Positions 25,981-36,391 of a stretch of 64,000 nt of DNA are shown here, one piece after another. The number at the start of each line of letters is the position of its first letter. The stretch's first letter is position 1. The position numbers were made by a program, and so were the translations under genes. The notes beneath the pieces are model-generated. The model ran no database searches and had not been told where the DNA came from. It saw nothing but the letters and a program-made list of their open reading frames with translations. Location of the stretch: contig QCTN01000001.1 of the NCBI GenBank assembly GCA_003211135.1, forward strand, positions 1-64,000. Direction: 5' to 3'. Source of the DNA: Prochlorococcus sp. AG-673-L20. Its GTDB lineage: Bacteria; Cyanobacteriota; Cyanobacteriia; PCC-6307; Cyanobiaceae.

Positions 25981-27153
25981 ATGGGTATTTTTAATTTTAT
26001 TCCAAAGAAAATATTATTACTTGGCAGTGGCGAACTCGGAAAAGAGTTAGTGGTTGAAGCCAAAAGATTAGGTTTAGAAGTAATAGCTATTGATAAATAC
26101 GAAAATGCCCCTGCGATGCAATTAGCTGATAATTCTTTTGTCATAGATATGAGTGATAAGGAAATTTTAAAAAAAAAGATAAAAGAACTTAAACCTGATT
26201 TTGTAGTTCCCGAAATTGAAGCTCTATCAATTGAAGCTTTAAAGGAATTGGAAGAAGAAGGAATAAATATCGTTCCTAATGCTAGAACCGTTGAAATAAC
26301 TATGAATAGGGATAAAATAAGAAATCTTGCATCTAAAGAATTAAAGATAAAAACTGCAAAATTTAGTTATGTTTTTAATGTTGATGAGTTACAAATAAAA
26401 TCATCTGAAATAGGCTTCCCTCTTTTGCTAAAGCCTCTAATGAGTTCATCAGGAAAAGGTCAAAGTTTAGTTAACAGGAAAGAAGATCTATTGTTAGCCT
26501 GGAACGATGCCTTAAAAAATTCAAGAGGAAAAATAGTTGGTGTAATAATTGAGGAATTTTTAAATTTTGATTATGAATTTACTCTCTTAACTATTAGAAA
26601 AGATAGTGGGGAGAATGTATTTTGTGAGCCAATAGGTCATGAACAATACAAAGGAGATTATCAATGTAGCTGGCAACCATTGGACATGAATCAATCCTTG
26701 ATTAATGAAGCCCAAGAAATGACAACAAAAATATTAAATAATTTAAATGGTTCGGGTATATATGGGGTTGAGTTTTTTGTAAAAGGTAAAGAGGTTATAT
26801 TTTCAGAATTATCTCCTAGGCCTCATGATACGGGAATGGTCACCTTAGTTAGTCAAAACATAAACGAATTTGAATTACACTTAAGAGCCTTTTTAAATCT
26901 ACCCATACCAAATATTTCACTATTAAAGCCATCAGCAACCAGAGTAATAATATCAGATAAAGAATCTAATACTCCCTCATACTCTGGACTAAACGAGGCA
27001 TTAGAATCAGAGAATACTAAAGTTCTAATATTTGGGAAACCAACAGCAAAGAAAGGAAGGAGAATGGGGGTAGTCCTTTCAACAAATGATGACCTAAATA
27101 TTGCTCGAGAAAATGCGGACAAGTCAGCACTTAAAATAAAAGTTGTTTCCTAA
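25981..27153 (+). CDS. purT: Formate-dependent phosphoribosylglycinamide formyltransferase
   Basis: KKILLLGSGELGKELVVEAKRLG, SSSGKGQS, ELSPRPHDTGMVTL, ATRVI; ATG at 25981. Confidence 0.93.
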   Translation: MGIFNFIPKKILLLGSGELGKELVVEAKRLGLEVIAIDKYENAPAMQLADNSFVIDMSDKEILKKKIKELKPDFVVPEIEALSIEALKELEEEGINIVPNARTVEITMNRDKIRNLASKELKIKTAKFSYVFNVDELQIKSSEIGFPLLLKPLMSSSGKGQSLVNRKEDLLLAWNDALKNSRGKIVGVIIEEFLNFDYEFTLLTIRKDSGENVFCEPIGHEQYKGDYQCSWQPLDMNQSLINEAQEMTTKILNNLNGSGIYGVEFFVKGKEVIFSELSPRPHDTGMVTLVSQNINEFELHLRAFLNLPIPNISLLKPSATRVIISDKESNTPSYSGLNEALESENTKVLIFGKPTAKKGRRMGVVLSTNDDLNIARENADKSALKIKVVS

Positions 27154-27255
27154 TTTATAGAATATTAAATAAACATTATAAAAAAACTACTTATTTCCTT
27201 CGTTTTTGTTTTCTGTCTTTGTATGTAATATTTGAATGTATTATTATTTTTTTCT

Positions 27256-27453
27256 ATGATAGAAAACTATAAAGGTTGGGATATAACTTTGACATGGGAT
27301 GATAAGCATTCTTTTGGGCATAAATCTAGTATTAACGATACTTTTAACCAAAAAGAAAAATGGAAAGGAGTTAATTTAAATGGTAATAGAATTTATGGAG
27401 CATCCCTTAAGGAAATAAGACATATTATTGATTATCCAAGGCTACATAATTAA
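27256..27453 (+). CDS. Small hypothetical protein
   Basis: MIENYKGWDITLTWDDKHSFGHKSSINDTFNQKEKWKGVNLNGNRIYGASLKEIRHIIDYPRLHN. Confidence 0.45.
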   Translation: MIENYKGWDITLTWDDKHSFGHKSSINDTFNQKEKWKGVNLNGNRIYGASLKEIRHIIDYPRLHN

Positions 27454-27469
27454 TTATTTATAGAAATAA

Positions 27470-27667
27470 TTAATTTTCTTCTTTTTGATTATTATCATCA
27501 ATTAGTTCGTTTGCAAGTTCTCTTAAATCACCTTTAATTGATACCCATGTAAAAGCAGCAATAAAAACTGTAGCTGATATTGCTATTGTAATTGTTTCTA
27601 AAGGACCTAATCCTAATGCAATTGCAAACATGTAAAAATTAAAATAATAATTTATTATATTCCACAT
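27470..27667 (-). CDS. Small single-TM hypothetical
   Basis: 65 aa, ATG start. Confidence 0.45.
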   Translation of the reverse strand: MWNIINYYFNFYMFAIALGLGPLETITIAISATVFIAAFTWVSIKGDLRELANELIDDNNQKEEN

Positions 27668-27828
27668 TATTAATTAGTTTTAATTGAGTATTCTTTTGAA
27701 ACTTAATTTAATTAATCTTTAAACGTTATGTATAAATAATCTTTAATATTTTTCTTCTTAAGAAATTTTTTTATATATGGATTTTTAATAAGAAATATTC
27801 AGGAATTATTTGTTAAAATAAAAAAATT

Positions 27829-28065
27829 ATGATGCAAAAAAAATGTCCACAATGTAAGAATTTAATCTCAGTAACCGCGCCTACTTGTCTATTCTGTGGT
27901 AGACCTAATAAATTTGTAACTAATAATTACGTAAAAAAAAAGTGGAATAAAGAATATAAAAAAAATCGATTTAGTAATTTTAAAATACTAATCTCTAAAA
28001 AGATATCTTTGCTTTTTATTATTATTGGAATTTTAATAATACTACTTATAAGTTTATATAGATAG
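27829..28065 (+). CDS. Zinc-ribbon single-TM protein
   Basis: MMQKKCPQCKNLISVTAPTCLFCGRPNKF followed by C-terminal TM. Confidence 0.6.
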   Translation: MMQKKCPQCKNLISVTAPTCLFCGRPNKFVTNNYVKKKWNKEYKKNRFSNFKILISKKISLLFIIIGILIILLISLYR

Positions 28066-28073
28066 AATAATTA

Positions 28074-30683
28074 TTAATTTAAAATTGCATCTATAACTTC
28101 TCTTGTATTTGATGAAAGATTACTTTTTTTAATGTAATCAAGAACTTTAACTATATTTCTTTTATAAGGATTTTCATATTGCCTAAAAGTACTAAATATT
28201 TTTAAAAAACGTGAAATTACTATTGGATTTGATTTGTCATATTCTAGAATTTTATCTGCGATATATTTATAACCTGATCCATCTGTGGAGTGGAATAATG
28301 AATTTCTTGTTACGTATGCATTTAATATAGATCTTAATGTATTGGGTGATTTGACATCAAAATATTCATTTTTAAAAAGAGCTTCAATATTTTTTTGATT
28401 ATTATTTATCTCAAGAGATGCTTTAAAAAAGAACCAATTATCTAAGACTACTGGATTGTGTTTCCATTTATTAAAAAAAATATTTGCTATTAATTCTCTT
28501 TCCGGACAATTAATCCTTGTGAATACATTCAAAGCAGCTTTTGAAAGAGTCATTGAATTACTATCTATATAACTAATTACTTTATTTTTAATTCCTTCAT
28601 ATTTACTATGTAAAAGTAACCTCCATATTGTTTCTATTAGTTTTCTTTCATCCTTACCCTCAGGCCATATTTTAGTAATGTTTTTATCAATCTCTTTAAG
28701 CTTATTCAGTAGTTCTACTTTTAATTTAGAACCAAAAAGATAATTTAAGTCGTCAATAGTTTTATAAATTTTTAATGGATCGACTTTCTTGATCTCTGAT
28801 TCTATTTCAGAGAAGGTTGGGATACTAAGTATTTCAGATAAGAGAGATAAATTTATACTTTTATTATTCATTATTATTGATCTTAATGTTGTTATTAATT
28901 TATTTTCAATATTAATATCGGGTTCTTCATATATTCTTTTGCAAATTATTTTTTTATATATACCTTTTATCGTGTCATATATCGTGAAATAATCAGTTTC
29001 AAATTCTAGTATTAATAATTTCTCTGCAAATGTAGTATCTGTTTCCCATTTAATAGGAGCTGAGAAATTTCGAAAATAAGAAATTATTGGGCTATCAAAT
29101 TTGGAGTTTATATTTTCTAAAGTGAATTCTTCTTCCTTTTCTTTTAAGATAAGTGTCTTATTTATTTTTTCATAACTATTCAAGAATATTGCAATATTAA
29201 TAGGAATTATTAGAGGTAAATCGTTATAAAGATTTTTTTTATTTGAATTTATTTGCGAGACTTGTATTTTAAGGATTTGTTTTTCTTTATCCCATTTTCT
29301 TTTAAACTTAACTAGTGGCGTTCCATTTTGTTTATACCAAGTTTTAAATTTTTCAATATTTATTTCTTTGTTATTCTCTAAAATCTTATCAACAAATTGA
29401 TCAATAGTTGCTGCTTTCCCATCATAAGAAGAAATAAAATTACTAAAACCATTATTAAAGTTTTCATCTTTTACTAATGTTTTAAGCATCCTTATTATTT
29501 CTGCTCCTTTTTCGTAGATAGTAGTTGTATAAAAATTGTCTATCTCTAAATATTTTTCAGGTCTCACTGGATGTGATGTTGGACCAGAGTCTTCTCTAAA
29601 TTGTGCTTTTCTTAAGAATTTTGCATCTTCAAGTCTTTTTATTGAACGATTATGAAGATCTGCTGTAAATTCCTGATCTCTAAATACTGTTAAACCCTCT
29701 TTTAGGGATAATTGAAACCAATCTCTACAAGTTATTCTATTTCCCGTCCAATTATGAAAGTACTCATGAGCGATTACACCTTCTATACGCTCTAGCTCTT
29801 GATCAGTCGTAGTCTCTTTATTTGCAAGTATTAATTTAGAGTTGAAAATATTGAGGCTTTTATTTTCCATCGCTCCCATATTAAAATGCCTAATTGCAAC
29901 AATATTAAATAATGATAAATCGTATTCAAGATTATATTTTTCTTCGTCCCATTTCATTGACTTCTTTAATGAATTAATTGAATGTTGTACATATTTTTCA
30001 TCACCTTTTTCCACGTAAATATTTATTTCTACTTTCTTATTAGATTTAGTATTGAAGTTATCTTTTATGCAGTTCAGTTTTCCCGCAACTAAAGCGAAAA
30101 GATATGAGGGTTTAGGATATGGATCTTCCCATATCACTTCGTGCCTTCCGTGTTCAAGATCATTTGCTTTGACTAGATTTCCATTAGAAAGTAAAACAGG
30201 ATAATCTTCCTTATTTGCCTCTATCCTTACTTTGTATTTACTTAAAATATCAGGTCTATCAGAATGGTAACTTATTCTTCTAAAGCCTTCTGCTTCGCAT
30301 TGCGTAGTAATAATTCCATTACTTTCATACATTCCTAAAAGTGAAAAATTCTCCTTTGGTTTAATTGTTCCCACAATCTTTAAGGTAAAAGTTTTTTTGA
30401 GTATGGGTTTAATTAATAATCTATTTTTTTGTATTGAATAGTTATTTTCTTCTAATAAAGATTCATCTAAATATATCTTTTCAACAAATATATCTATCCC
30501 ATCAAGAATAAGGGTATTTATATTAATATTCTTTTTGATCAATTTTAGTTCGGTTTTAACAATTACTCTTTTGTCTTCAATTATGAAATCCAAAAAAATA
30601 TTAGGTATTTCATAATCAAAGGATTTATAATCCTCCAGTTTTATATATGGATTATTGTTCTTATTGTCTGAAACGTGAAGCAT
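28074..30683 (-). CDS. pepN: Aminopeptidase N (M1 family)
   Basis: GAMEN motif (NMGAMENKSLNIF), HEYFHNWTGNRIT zinc site. Confidence 0.95.
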   Translation of the reverse strand: MLHVSDNKNNNPYIKLEDYKSFDYEIPNIFLDFIIEDKRVIVKTELKLIKKNININTLILDGIDIFVEKIYLDESLLEENNYSIQKNRLLIKPILKKTFTLKIVGTIKPKENFSLLGMYESNGIITTQCEAEGFRRISYHSDRPDILSKYKVRIEANKEDYPVLLSNGNLVKANDLEHGRHEVIWEDPYPKPSYLFALVAGKLNCIKDNFNTKSNKKVEINIYVEKGDEKYVQHSINSLKKSMKWDEEKYNLEYDLSLFNIVAIRHFNMGAMENKSLNIFNSKLILANKETTTDQELERIEGVIAHEYFHNWTGNRITCRDWFQLSLKEGLTVFRDQEFTADLHNRSIKRLEDAKFLRKAQFREDSGPTSHPVRPEKYLEIDNFYTTTIYEKGAEIIRMLKTLVKDENFNNGFSNFISSYDGKAATIDQFVDKILENNKEINIEKFKTWYKQNGTPLVKFKRKWDKEKQILKIQVSQINSNKKNLYNDLPLIIPINIAIFLNSYEKINKTLILKEKEEEFTLENINSKFDSPIISYFRNFSAPIKWETDTTFAEKLLILEFETDYFTIYDTIKGIYKKIICKRIYEEPDINIENKLITTLRSIIMNNKSINLSLLSEILSIPTFSEIESEIKKVDPLKIYKTIDDLNYLFGSKLKVELLNKLKEIDKNITKIWPEGKDERKLIETIWRLLLHSKYEGIKNKVISYIDSNSMTLSKAALNVFTRINCPERELIANIFFNKWKHNPVVLDNWFFFKASLEINNNQKNIEALFKNEYFDVKSPNTLRSILNAYVTRNSLFHSTDGSGYKYIADKILEYDKSNPIVISRFLKIFSTFRQYENPYKRNIVKVLDYIKKSNLSSNTREVIDAILN

Positions 30684-30753
30684 ATTTAATTAATTAATCC
30701 TCTGAACTAAATAATTTATTAAAGAGCATTATGTGCATGATAAATTAAAATAA

Positions 30754-31119
30754 TTAGTTTTCTCCTAATTGACATATATGATCTTTGATTACTCCAGATG
30801 GAAGTAACTCGTACAATATCGGATTTTTATCTTTTACCAATCCCTCTTGATTTATTTCGTATCTCCAATCCCACTTTCTGTCCGTAAATGATAAGTAATC
30901 TTTTCTAAGAGAATATGGTAGCATTAGCTTTTTTTCATTCCAATCTATATTAATAAATGCTCCAGGTTCAATTTCAGAGATGGTTTTAACTATTGAGAAA
31001 TCTCCATTAATATTATTTCTAATTACTAAATCGAGCTTAATATTGTCGCAAAAATAGGATGTGTTTAGTGCAAATAGACAAATTGTTGAAAAAAATAACG
31101 AATAAATTTTAAATAACCT
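30754..31119 (-). pseudogene. Secreted protein-like frame without a canonical start codon
   Basis: Open frame (TAA)RLFKIYSLFFSTICLFALNTSYFCDNIKLDLVIRNNINGDFSIVKTISEIEPGAFINIDWNEKKLMLPYSLRKDYLSFTDRKWDWRYEINQEGLVKDKNPILYELLPSGVIKDHICQLGEN*; no ATG/GTG/TTG before the signal-like segment. Confidence 0.4.
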
Positions 31120-31189
31120 TTATCTTTTTCTATTTTATTAGTTTATAAGCACTAACGATATAATCATAAATTTTCTTTATTAAAAATAT

Positions 31190-31906
31190 CTAAATTTTTA
31201 CAGAATCCATAGTTTTTAAATTTACCAAGTTACATTTTACTTCTTTTGCATATTCCTGAACTGATATAAATTTGTTTAAAAGGCCAGTATATTTTGCTTC
31301 TCCTCCAGCAGTACTTGAAAGTATATATTTTGGATTAAAAGTTTTTATTAATTTGGGAAGCACATCGGCCCCTTTTACAAAAGATCCAACAAGAGGAAGT
31401 TCAAGGTTAATTATTGGAGTTATGACTGCATCTAATTCTTGAGAATTAACGTTTTCATCAAGATAACCATGTGGTTCTATGTAGAAACCCTTGCCTTTAT
31501 CGTCTTTTACTATGTATCCATTTTCTATTTGTGGTACGGGAGCACCAGCAGTAGCTTCTATTTCTAGATCCTTTTGCATGATTTTTTCTGTTGGTTTAAG
31601 AACTTTGATCGAAGTAAAGCCTAATTTTTCAAGAATTCCTTTTGCACTATTGGGGCAGATGATATCAATATCTTTTTTAAACTTTTTTAATGAAGGAACA
31701 TGGCAATGATCGGGTAAGCCTTGCGTCAAGAGAATTATATTAATGTCTTCCTCAATTAAAATTTCATTATCTAGTGAACCTTTGAAAAACCATTCTCCTG
31801 GAGGGAATATCAAATCACCTGTAAGCCAGGGATCTATTATTAAGTTGGTTTTATCAAATTTGATTAACCAACCGTTTGAACCTAGATATTTGGCTTCAAA
31901 AGTCAT
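31190..31906 (-). CDS. MBL-fold metal-dependent hydrolase-like protein
   Basis: YLGSNGWLIKFDKTNLIIDPWLTGD, LLTQGLPDHCHVPSL (degenerate HxHxDH). Confidence 0.8.
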   Translation of the reverse strand: MTFEAKYLGSNGWLIKFDKTNLIIDPWLTGDLIFPPGEWFFKGSLDNEILIEEDINIILLTQGLPDHCHVPSLKKFKKDIDIICPNSAKGILEKLGFTSIKVLKPTEKIMQKDLEIEATAGAPVPQIENGYIVKDDKGKGFYIEPHGYLDENVNSQELDAVITPIINLELPLVGSFVKGADVLPKLIKTFNPKYILSSTAGGEAKYTGLLNKFISVQEYAKEVKCNLVNLKTMDSVKI

Positions 31907-32050
31907 TATTCGTTATAAGTATAAATAGACTATAAATTAAATTTGTAAATATTGAGTAAAAATTTTCTATGGGTTTGGTATATCAATTAATTCTGTGATG
32001 AGATATTTTTCAATCTAATTTGTTTTATTTAATGGTTTTCAAAAAATTTA

Positions 32051-32356
32051 TTAATGTTTAGCTTCATTTAATATTTGAAATGATTTCTTTTTGAGATTAA
32101 ATATGAGTACTTGATTTTCTTTTGATTTACTCTTTAAAGTTTTTTCTTTTAATGATTCAATAGGAATTAATGCTAATCCTCCAGTCCCTGAAAATATAAT
32201 TGGCATGGTTACATTTTTATTGCCATTCATTTTTTGTAAATCTATAGCTTGTGAAACAATATTTTTAGCTCTTTCAAATCCATGATGTTCTATCAATTCA
32301 GACCATAATGAATTTACTGACTCATATTTTGAAAATTCAATTTGTATACTTTTCAT
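32051..32356 (-). CDS. Hypothetical protein
   Basis: 101 aa, ATG start. Confidence 0.55.
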   Translation of the reverse strand: MKSIQIEFSKYESVNSLWSELIEHHGFERAKNIVSQAIDLQKMNGNKNVTMPIIFSGTGGLALIPIESLKEKTLKSKSKENQVLIFNLKKKSFQILNEAKH

Positions 32357-32398
32357 TAAAGATTTAAGGAAAACTAAATTTTTCAGTGAGATATTTAT

Positions 32399-32584
32399 TT
32401 AATTTCTATTTTTAAACCCATCCATCACTAATTGCAACATATCAATAACGTCACCATCAGTTAAATCAAGATCTTTTTTTAAATCATTGCATGTTAAATT
32501 CATTTCTAGCGCAGCTTCTGCCATATGATTTATTTTCTGATCTTTACCACCTAAAGATATAAATGGATTGAAGTTTTCTATCAT
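32399..32584 (-). CDS. Small hypothetical protein
   Basis: 61 aa, helical: LGGKDQKINHMAEAALEMNLTCNDLKKDLDLTDGDVIDMLQLVMDGFK. Confidence 0.5.
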   Translation of the reverse strand: MIENFNPFISLGGKDQKINHMAEAALEMNLTCNDLKKDLDLTDGDVIDMLQLVMDGFKNRN

Positions 32585-32691
32585 TACTTTTTGATATTAC
32601 TTATATGTTCTAGCTAAGAAATAATAAATTATCTTCTAATCACAAATAAGCTTAAAAATATGTCATTTATTAATTTGGAGGGAATCATTTT

Positions 32692-33072
32692 TTAAACCAA
32701 AGAAGTTGGCACACCTTTTGCAATTAAAGCTAATCTTCTTGCTCTTACAAGGAAGGGAAACAATAAATTCGTTCTTTTGTTTGATTTAAAGATATTTGAT
32801 AAGAGTCTTAAAAGTTTGCCAGACGGGTTATTTATTTGATTGCATATTTTATTTATTGCTTCAGCCCCATGAAATATATCATCATCCTTAAGAAGGATTG
32901 CTCCTCTATCTATGTCATAACCTTTCTCTAAAAGAGATTTAATTATTTTGGGATTTTTTCTACCATCGAGAATAGAAATTTTATTTATTTTACTTTTAAG
33001 TTCTAAAAGTTCTGCAAAATGATTACAAAAAGGACATTCTCCATCATATATAAATGTTAAATTTGTATTCAT
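32692..33072 (-). CDS. DCC-family thiol-disulfide oxidoreductase (DUF393)
   Basis: TFIYDGECPFCNHFAELL (DxxCPFC). Confidence 0.88.
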   Translation of the reverse strand: MNTNLTFIYDGECPFCNHFAELLELKSKINKISILDGRKNPKIIKSLLEKGYDIDRGAILLKDDDIFHGAEAINKICNQINNPSGKLLRLLSNIFKSNKRTNLLFPFLVRARRLALIAKGVPTSLV

Positions 33073-33292
33073 AACGATTTATTCTTCATGATTTGATCTT
33101 AAGTGAAAAATCAGTGACCTGTTGTCCCTCAATGACTTATAAATTAAGTATTCCATTTGTCAAATATTTATGTAGCAACAAAACCATTCCTTCATTGAAT
33201 TACTTTCGAATTACAAAGAAATGTCTCAATTTGGGTATATTCCCTTCAATAATTCTGTATGCTAGCTCCGAGATAATTGTATTTAAAATTTC

Positions 33293-33430
33293 ATGAATTT
33301 TTTAGCTTCATTCGCTATTGGCGGTTTTAATCCTTGGGCCGCAGGTGTTGGGATTGGTTCTTTAGTCCTATTTGGGCTTGTTGGTTTAGTCGCTGGACCA
33401 AACCTTAGCAAATTTGATACTGAGGAATAA
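33293..33430 (+). CDS. 45 aa single-TM protein
   Basis: ATG ORF: MNFLASFAIGGFNPWAAGVGIGSLVLFGLVGLVAGPNLSKFDTEE*; followed by a terminator. Confidence 0.6.
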   Translation: MNFLASFAIGGFNPWAAGVGIGSLVLFGLVGLVAGPNLSKFDTEE

Positions 33431-33460
33431 ATAATTCATATTTTTTAATTTGAATTTTAA

Positions 33461-33489
33461 AAGACTCTTTTTGAGTCTTTTTTTTTTAG
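33461..33489 (+). terminator. Rho-independent terminator
   Basis: AAAAGACTCTTTTTGAGTCTTTTTTTTTT. Confidence 0.75.
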
Positions 33490-33536
33490 CAGTTTTAGGA
33501 ATTTTTTTTTAGAGTAATAAATATAAAAAAAATTAA

Positions 33537-33803
33537 ATGTTATTAAACCCTTTTGCTCCTCTAGCTTTCATTAAAATTTCCTCTCTCAAAGCAACTACAT
33601 TTTTTCTACTAGTTCTTCTCATAAAGTCTAATTTACTTAGATTAAAAGGGGGTTTGATAGGTGGCCTGTTTGCTTTGATACTTATTTTAGGAATATTAGC
33701 TTCTACATCTATTGCGCTAGGTTCACTAATTTATGCTTATAGAGTCAAAAATAAATCAGAAGAAGATAACACTGTGCAAGATCTTGAGACAGTGAACATA
33801 TAA
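33537..33803 (+). CDS. Small hypothetical membrane protein
   Basis: 88 aa, hydrophobic C-terminal half. Confidence 0.5.
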   Translation: MLLNPFAPLAFIKISSLKATTFFLLVLLIKSNLLRLKGGLIGGLFALILILGILASTSIALGSLIYAYRVKNKSEEDNTVQDLETVNI

Positions 33804-33834
33804 TTTTAATCAAATTAATTAATAAATAATGTTA

Positions 33835-33951
33835 TTAGAAAGGTGTTCCGGGTACAAAATGTAATACTAAAAATCCAAATCCAGCAGCAAAAACGATTGA
33901 AACTGCGATAATCAGAAGGCCTGAAGCCATACCACCCTGTTCAAATGCCAT
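33835..33951 (-). CDS. 38 aa single-TM protein (photosystem-like small subunit style)
   Basis: ATG ORF: MAFEQGGMASGLLIIAVSIVFAAGFGFLVLHFVPGTPF*. Confidence 0.55.
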   Translation of the reverse strand: MAFEQGGMASGLLIIAVSIVFAAGFGFLVLHFVPGTPF

Positions 33952-34019
33952 AAAATGTAGTTATTTTTTATAAATATAATTCAAATACAAGATAAAAGTA
34001 ATTGTGTAAATTACTCATA

Positions 34020-34205
34020 TCATCCAAATTTGTTATTTATTGTATAAAGTAGCAAAAATATAGAAGATAACGAAAGAAATATTCCGAAAATTATTAGCGG
34101 TTTTGATTTTTCATTATCTTCTTTTTTAGTAAGTTTTTTAGATAAAGATGTATTTTTATCTTTATTAATAATATTTGAAAAAGGTTTTTTCACATTAAAA
34201 AACAA
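34020..34205 (-). CDS. Small single-TM hypothetical
   Basis: 61 aa, ATG start. Confidence 0.4.
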   Translation of the reverse strand: MFFNVKKPFSNIINKDKNTSLSKKLTKKEDNEKSKPLIIFGIFLSLSSIFLLLYTINNKFG

Positions 34206-34218
34206 ATTTAATAGGTTA

Positions 34219-34536
34219 CTAATTCATTGATTTAAATAAGTCTTTGTGATAGTCGACAATGTTTTGACAACTGGTCACAGGTGTAAATTCCATATGAATT
34301 CCAAATTTTGCTCTCCAAGGGGCAAAATGTTCAAAAACTTCCTTATCACTATAAGCTTTACAAAGACAAACTACCCTTCCTTCACCAGGAGCATGTACTC
34401 TAAAGAGCATCTCGAAATTTTCAGTTTTATCAGCTTTGGCCATTTCGCCATTATCCCATGCTTCTACAAAAAGTTTATAGGCCTTAACTTGATTATCAAT
34501 ATCTGGAAATTGACAATCCGCAAGATACATTTGCAT
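34219..34536 (-). CDS. DUF3303-family protein
   Basis: MLFRVHAPGEGRVVCLCKAYSDKEVFEHFAPWRAKFGIHMEFTPV. Confidence 0.7.
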   Translation of the reverse strand: MQMYLADCQFPDIDNQVKAYKLFVEAWDNGEMAKADKTENFEMLFRVHAPGEGRVVCLCKAYSDKEVFEHFAPWRAKFGIHMEFTPVTSCQNIVDYHKDLFKSMN

Positions 34537-34624
34537 TAGTTTTTTTATTATTTATGTATATTATCTGTCAAATTCAAACTTATTTCTTGCACTGTTTTAA
34601 TTTGAACATCATATAGGGTTTTTT

Positions 34625-34780
34625 TTACGGTATGAAATGAGATGATAATATTTCTAGAAATTTTCCAATATCTTTTTTATATAAACTGTCAGTAATTTTT
34701 AGAGAGAACAATTCATTTTCGTTCAATTCTTCCTTTTGATTATCAAAATTAACATTTCCTTTAAACGTAATGTTTTGCAT
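34625..34780 (-). CDS. 51 aa microprotein
   Basis: ATG ORF: MQNITFKGNVNFDNQKEELNENELFSLKITDSLYKKDIGKFLEILSSHFIP*. Confidence 0.4.
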   Translation of the reverse strand: MQNITFKGNVNFDNQKEELNENELFSLKITDSLYKKDIGKFLEILSSHFIP

Positions 34781-34872
34781 GAAAAAATAATTTATTACTA
34801 TTTAAAATTTAAGCAATTTATCTGAAATGGCAATTTTCTTTACATAATGTTTTGTCTTTTTAGACTTAATAT

Positions 34873-35190
34873 CTATATAAACTTACCTATTAGGTAAAAA
34901 ATTGTGTTTAATATACTTAAGACTACGGTAATAAATGATGCTAGAACAGGCAATAGATTAAACCATAATTGGGATGTTTTCATGGCTGAATCTATTGGTA
35001 AAAACTTTCCACTCCTTTTTATTCTTATTTGTAACCAAAAAATTGACAATGGATAAATTACCTTTGCGAAAGTAATAAATACAGAAATTAAATACCCTTT
35101 TTTTGAATAGAGTATGTAACCTGAAAATAAATATAAAAACCAAATAAGGGATCTTTGAAATAATAATAATTTTTTGCTTCTGCTACTCAT
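34873..35190 (-). CDS. Hypothetical membrane protein
   Basis: 105 aa, three hydrophobic segments. Confidence 0.55.
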   Translation of the reverse strand: MSSRSKKLLLFQRSLIWFLYLFSGYILYSKKGYLISVFITFAKVIYPLSIFWLQIRIKRSGKFLPIDSAMKTSQLWFNLLPVLASFITVVLSILNTIFYLIGKFI

Positions 35191-35206
35191 TTTTTTATTT
35201 AATCAT

Positions 35207-35668
35207 TTAAAAATTTTTTATCATCTTATATCTTTCAAATGTTATATTCTTTATAATTATTTTTTCTTTACGAATTATTTTCCAGCTATTTTTTAGAAAT
35301 AATTCATAACTAATTAAGCTAGCCTCAGTCGTTAAGAAAGGTAAACCCTCTCTTATTGCTTCCTTTTCTATTTTTTGAAGTAACTTTGTCCCATAACCTT
35401 TCCTTTGTGAATCTCCTCTGCAATATAAGAGGGAAATTCTATTATTTGGATATCTTAAGGCAAAAGCAATTATTTGATCTCTTTCATTAATAAGCCATCC
35501 TTTACCTTCCTTTAAGGATAAATTAAAATATTTATTATCCCAAGCTTGACTTGCCCAAGCTCTTTTTTGTTCTAAAGTATAAATTTTCTCATCTATAGAA
35601 ATTATTGAATCAAAATATATTTTTTTTAAATCAAGTTGATCTTTTTGGGTAATTTGTTTTAAATTCAT
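35207..35668 (-). CDS. GNAT family N-acetyltransferase
   Basis: ISLLYCRGDSQRKGYGTKLLQKIEKEA (R/Q-x-x-G-x-G/A); internal ATG at 35668 avoids overlap with the next gene. Confidence 0.8.
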   Translation of the reverse strand: MNLKQITQKDQLDLKKIYFDSIISIDEKIYTLEQKRAWASQAWDNKYFNLSLKEGKGWLINERDQIIAFALRYPNNRISLLYCRGDSQRKGYGTKLLQKIEKEAIREGLPFLTTEASLISYELFLKNSWKIIRKEKIIIKNITFERYKMIKNF

Positions 35669-35688
35669 TGAGTTAAGTTCAAATTGCA

Positions 35689-36387
35689 ATGTCAAATAAA
35701 AATATTGTGGCAATAGGAGGTGGAGGTTTTGGAAGGTCCTTAGGTGAACTTAAGATAGAGAAATATATTACTTCATTAGTTAAAAAGGAAAGACCAAAAA
35801 TTTGCTTTATTCCCACTGCATCAGGAGATAATAATTCATATAAATTAAATTTTTATAGAGCTTTTTCAAAATTAAATTGTATAACTAGTCATCTTGATTT
35901 CTTTTCAAGAACAGAAAACTTGGAAAAAAAAATTCTATCCCAAGATATTATTTATGTTGGTGGAGGAAACACAAAAAGTATGTTGGCGGTTTGGAAAGAA
36001 TGGGATATGCAGAATATTCTGAAAATTGCTTATGAAAAAGGGATTATAATGAGTGGTGTCAGTGCCGGAGCGATATGCTGGTTTGATCAAGGAATTACGG
36101 ACTCTTTCTCTGATAAATTAGAGATAATAAATTGTTTGGGAATAATAAAAGGGATAGCTTGCCCTCATTATGATGAGGAAAAAGAAAGAGAACCTTTCGT
36201 AAAAAAAATAATTAAAAACCAAAGAATTGATTCTTGTATTTGTATAGAGGGCAATTGTGCCTTGCATATTAAAAATGATTTTAATTATGTATCAATTAAT
36301 TTTGGAAATAAAAAGAAGTGTATAAAAATATCTAGCGAAAATAATAAATTAATTAAAGAATATTTTAAAAATTATGATTGTATATAA
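35689..36387 (+). CDS. Peptidase S51 (dipeptidase E-like)
   Basis: AIGGGGFGRS, ICFIPTASGDN, IYVGGGNTKSMLAVW, MSGVSAGAICWF. Confidence 0.9.
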   Translation: MSNKNIVAIGGGGFGRSLGELKIEKYITSLVKKERPKICFIPTASGDNNSYKLNFYRAFSKLNCITSHLDFFSRTENLEKKILSQDIIYVGGGNTKSMLAVWKEWDMQNILKIAYEKGIIMSGVSAGAICWFDQGITDSFSDKLEIINCLGIIKGIACPHYDEEKEREPFVKKIIKNQRIDSCICIEGNCALHIKNDFNYVSINFGNKKKCIKISSENNKLIKEYFKNYDCI

Positions 36388-36391
36388 AAAG

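Noticed and set aside
33093-33296. 67 aa plus-strand ORF
   Set aside because: TTG start, poor composition, spans the promoter region of the better 45 aa ORF at 33293
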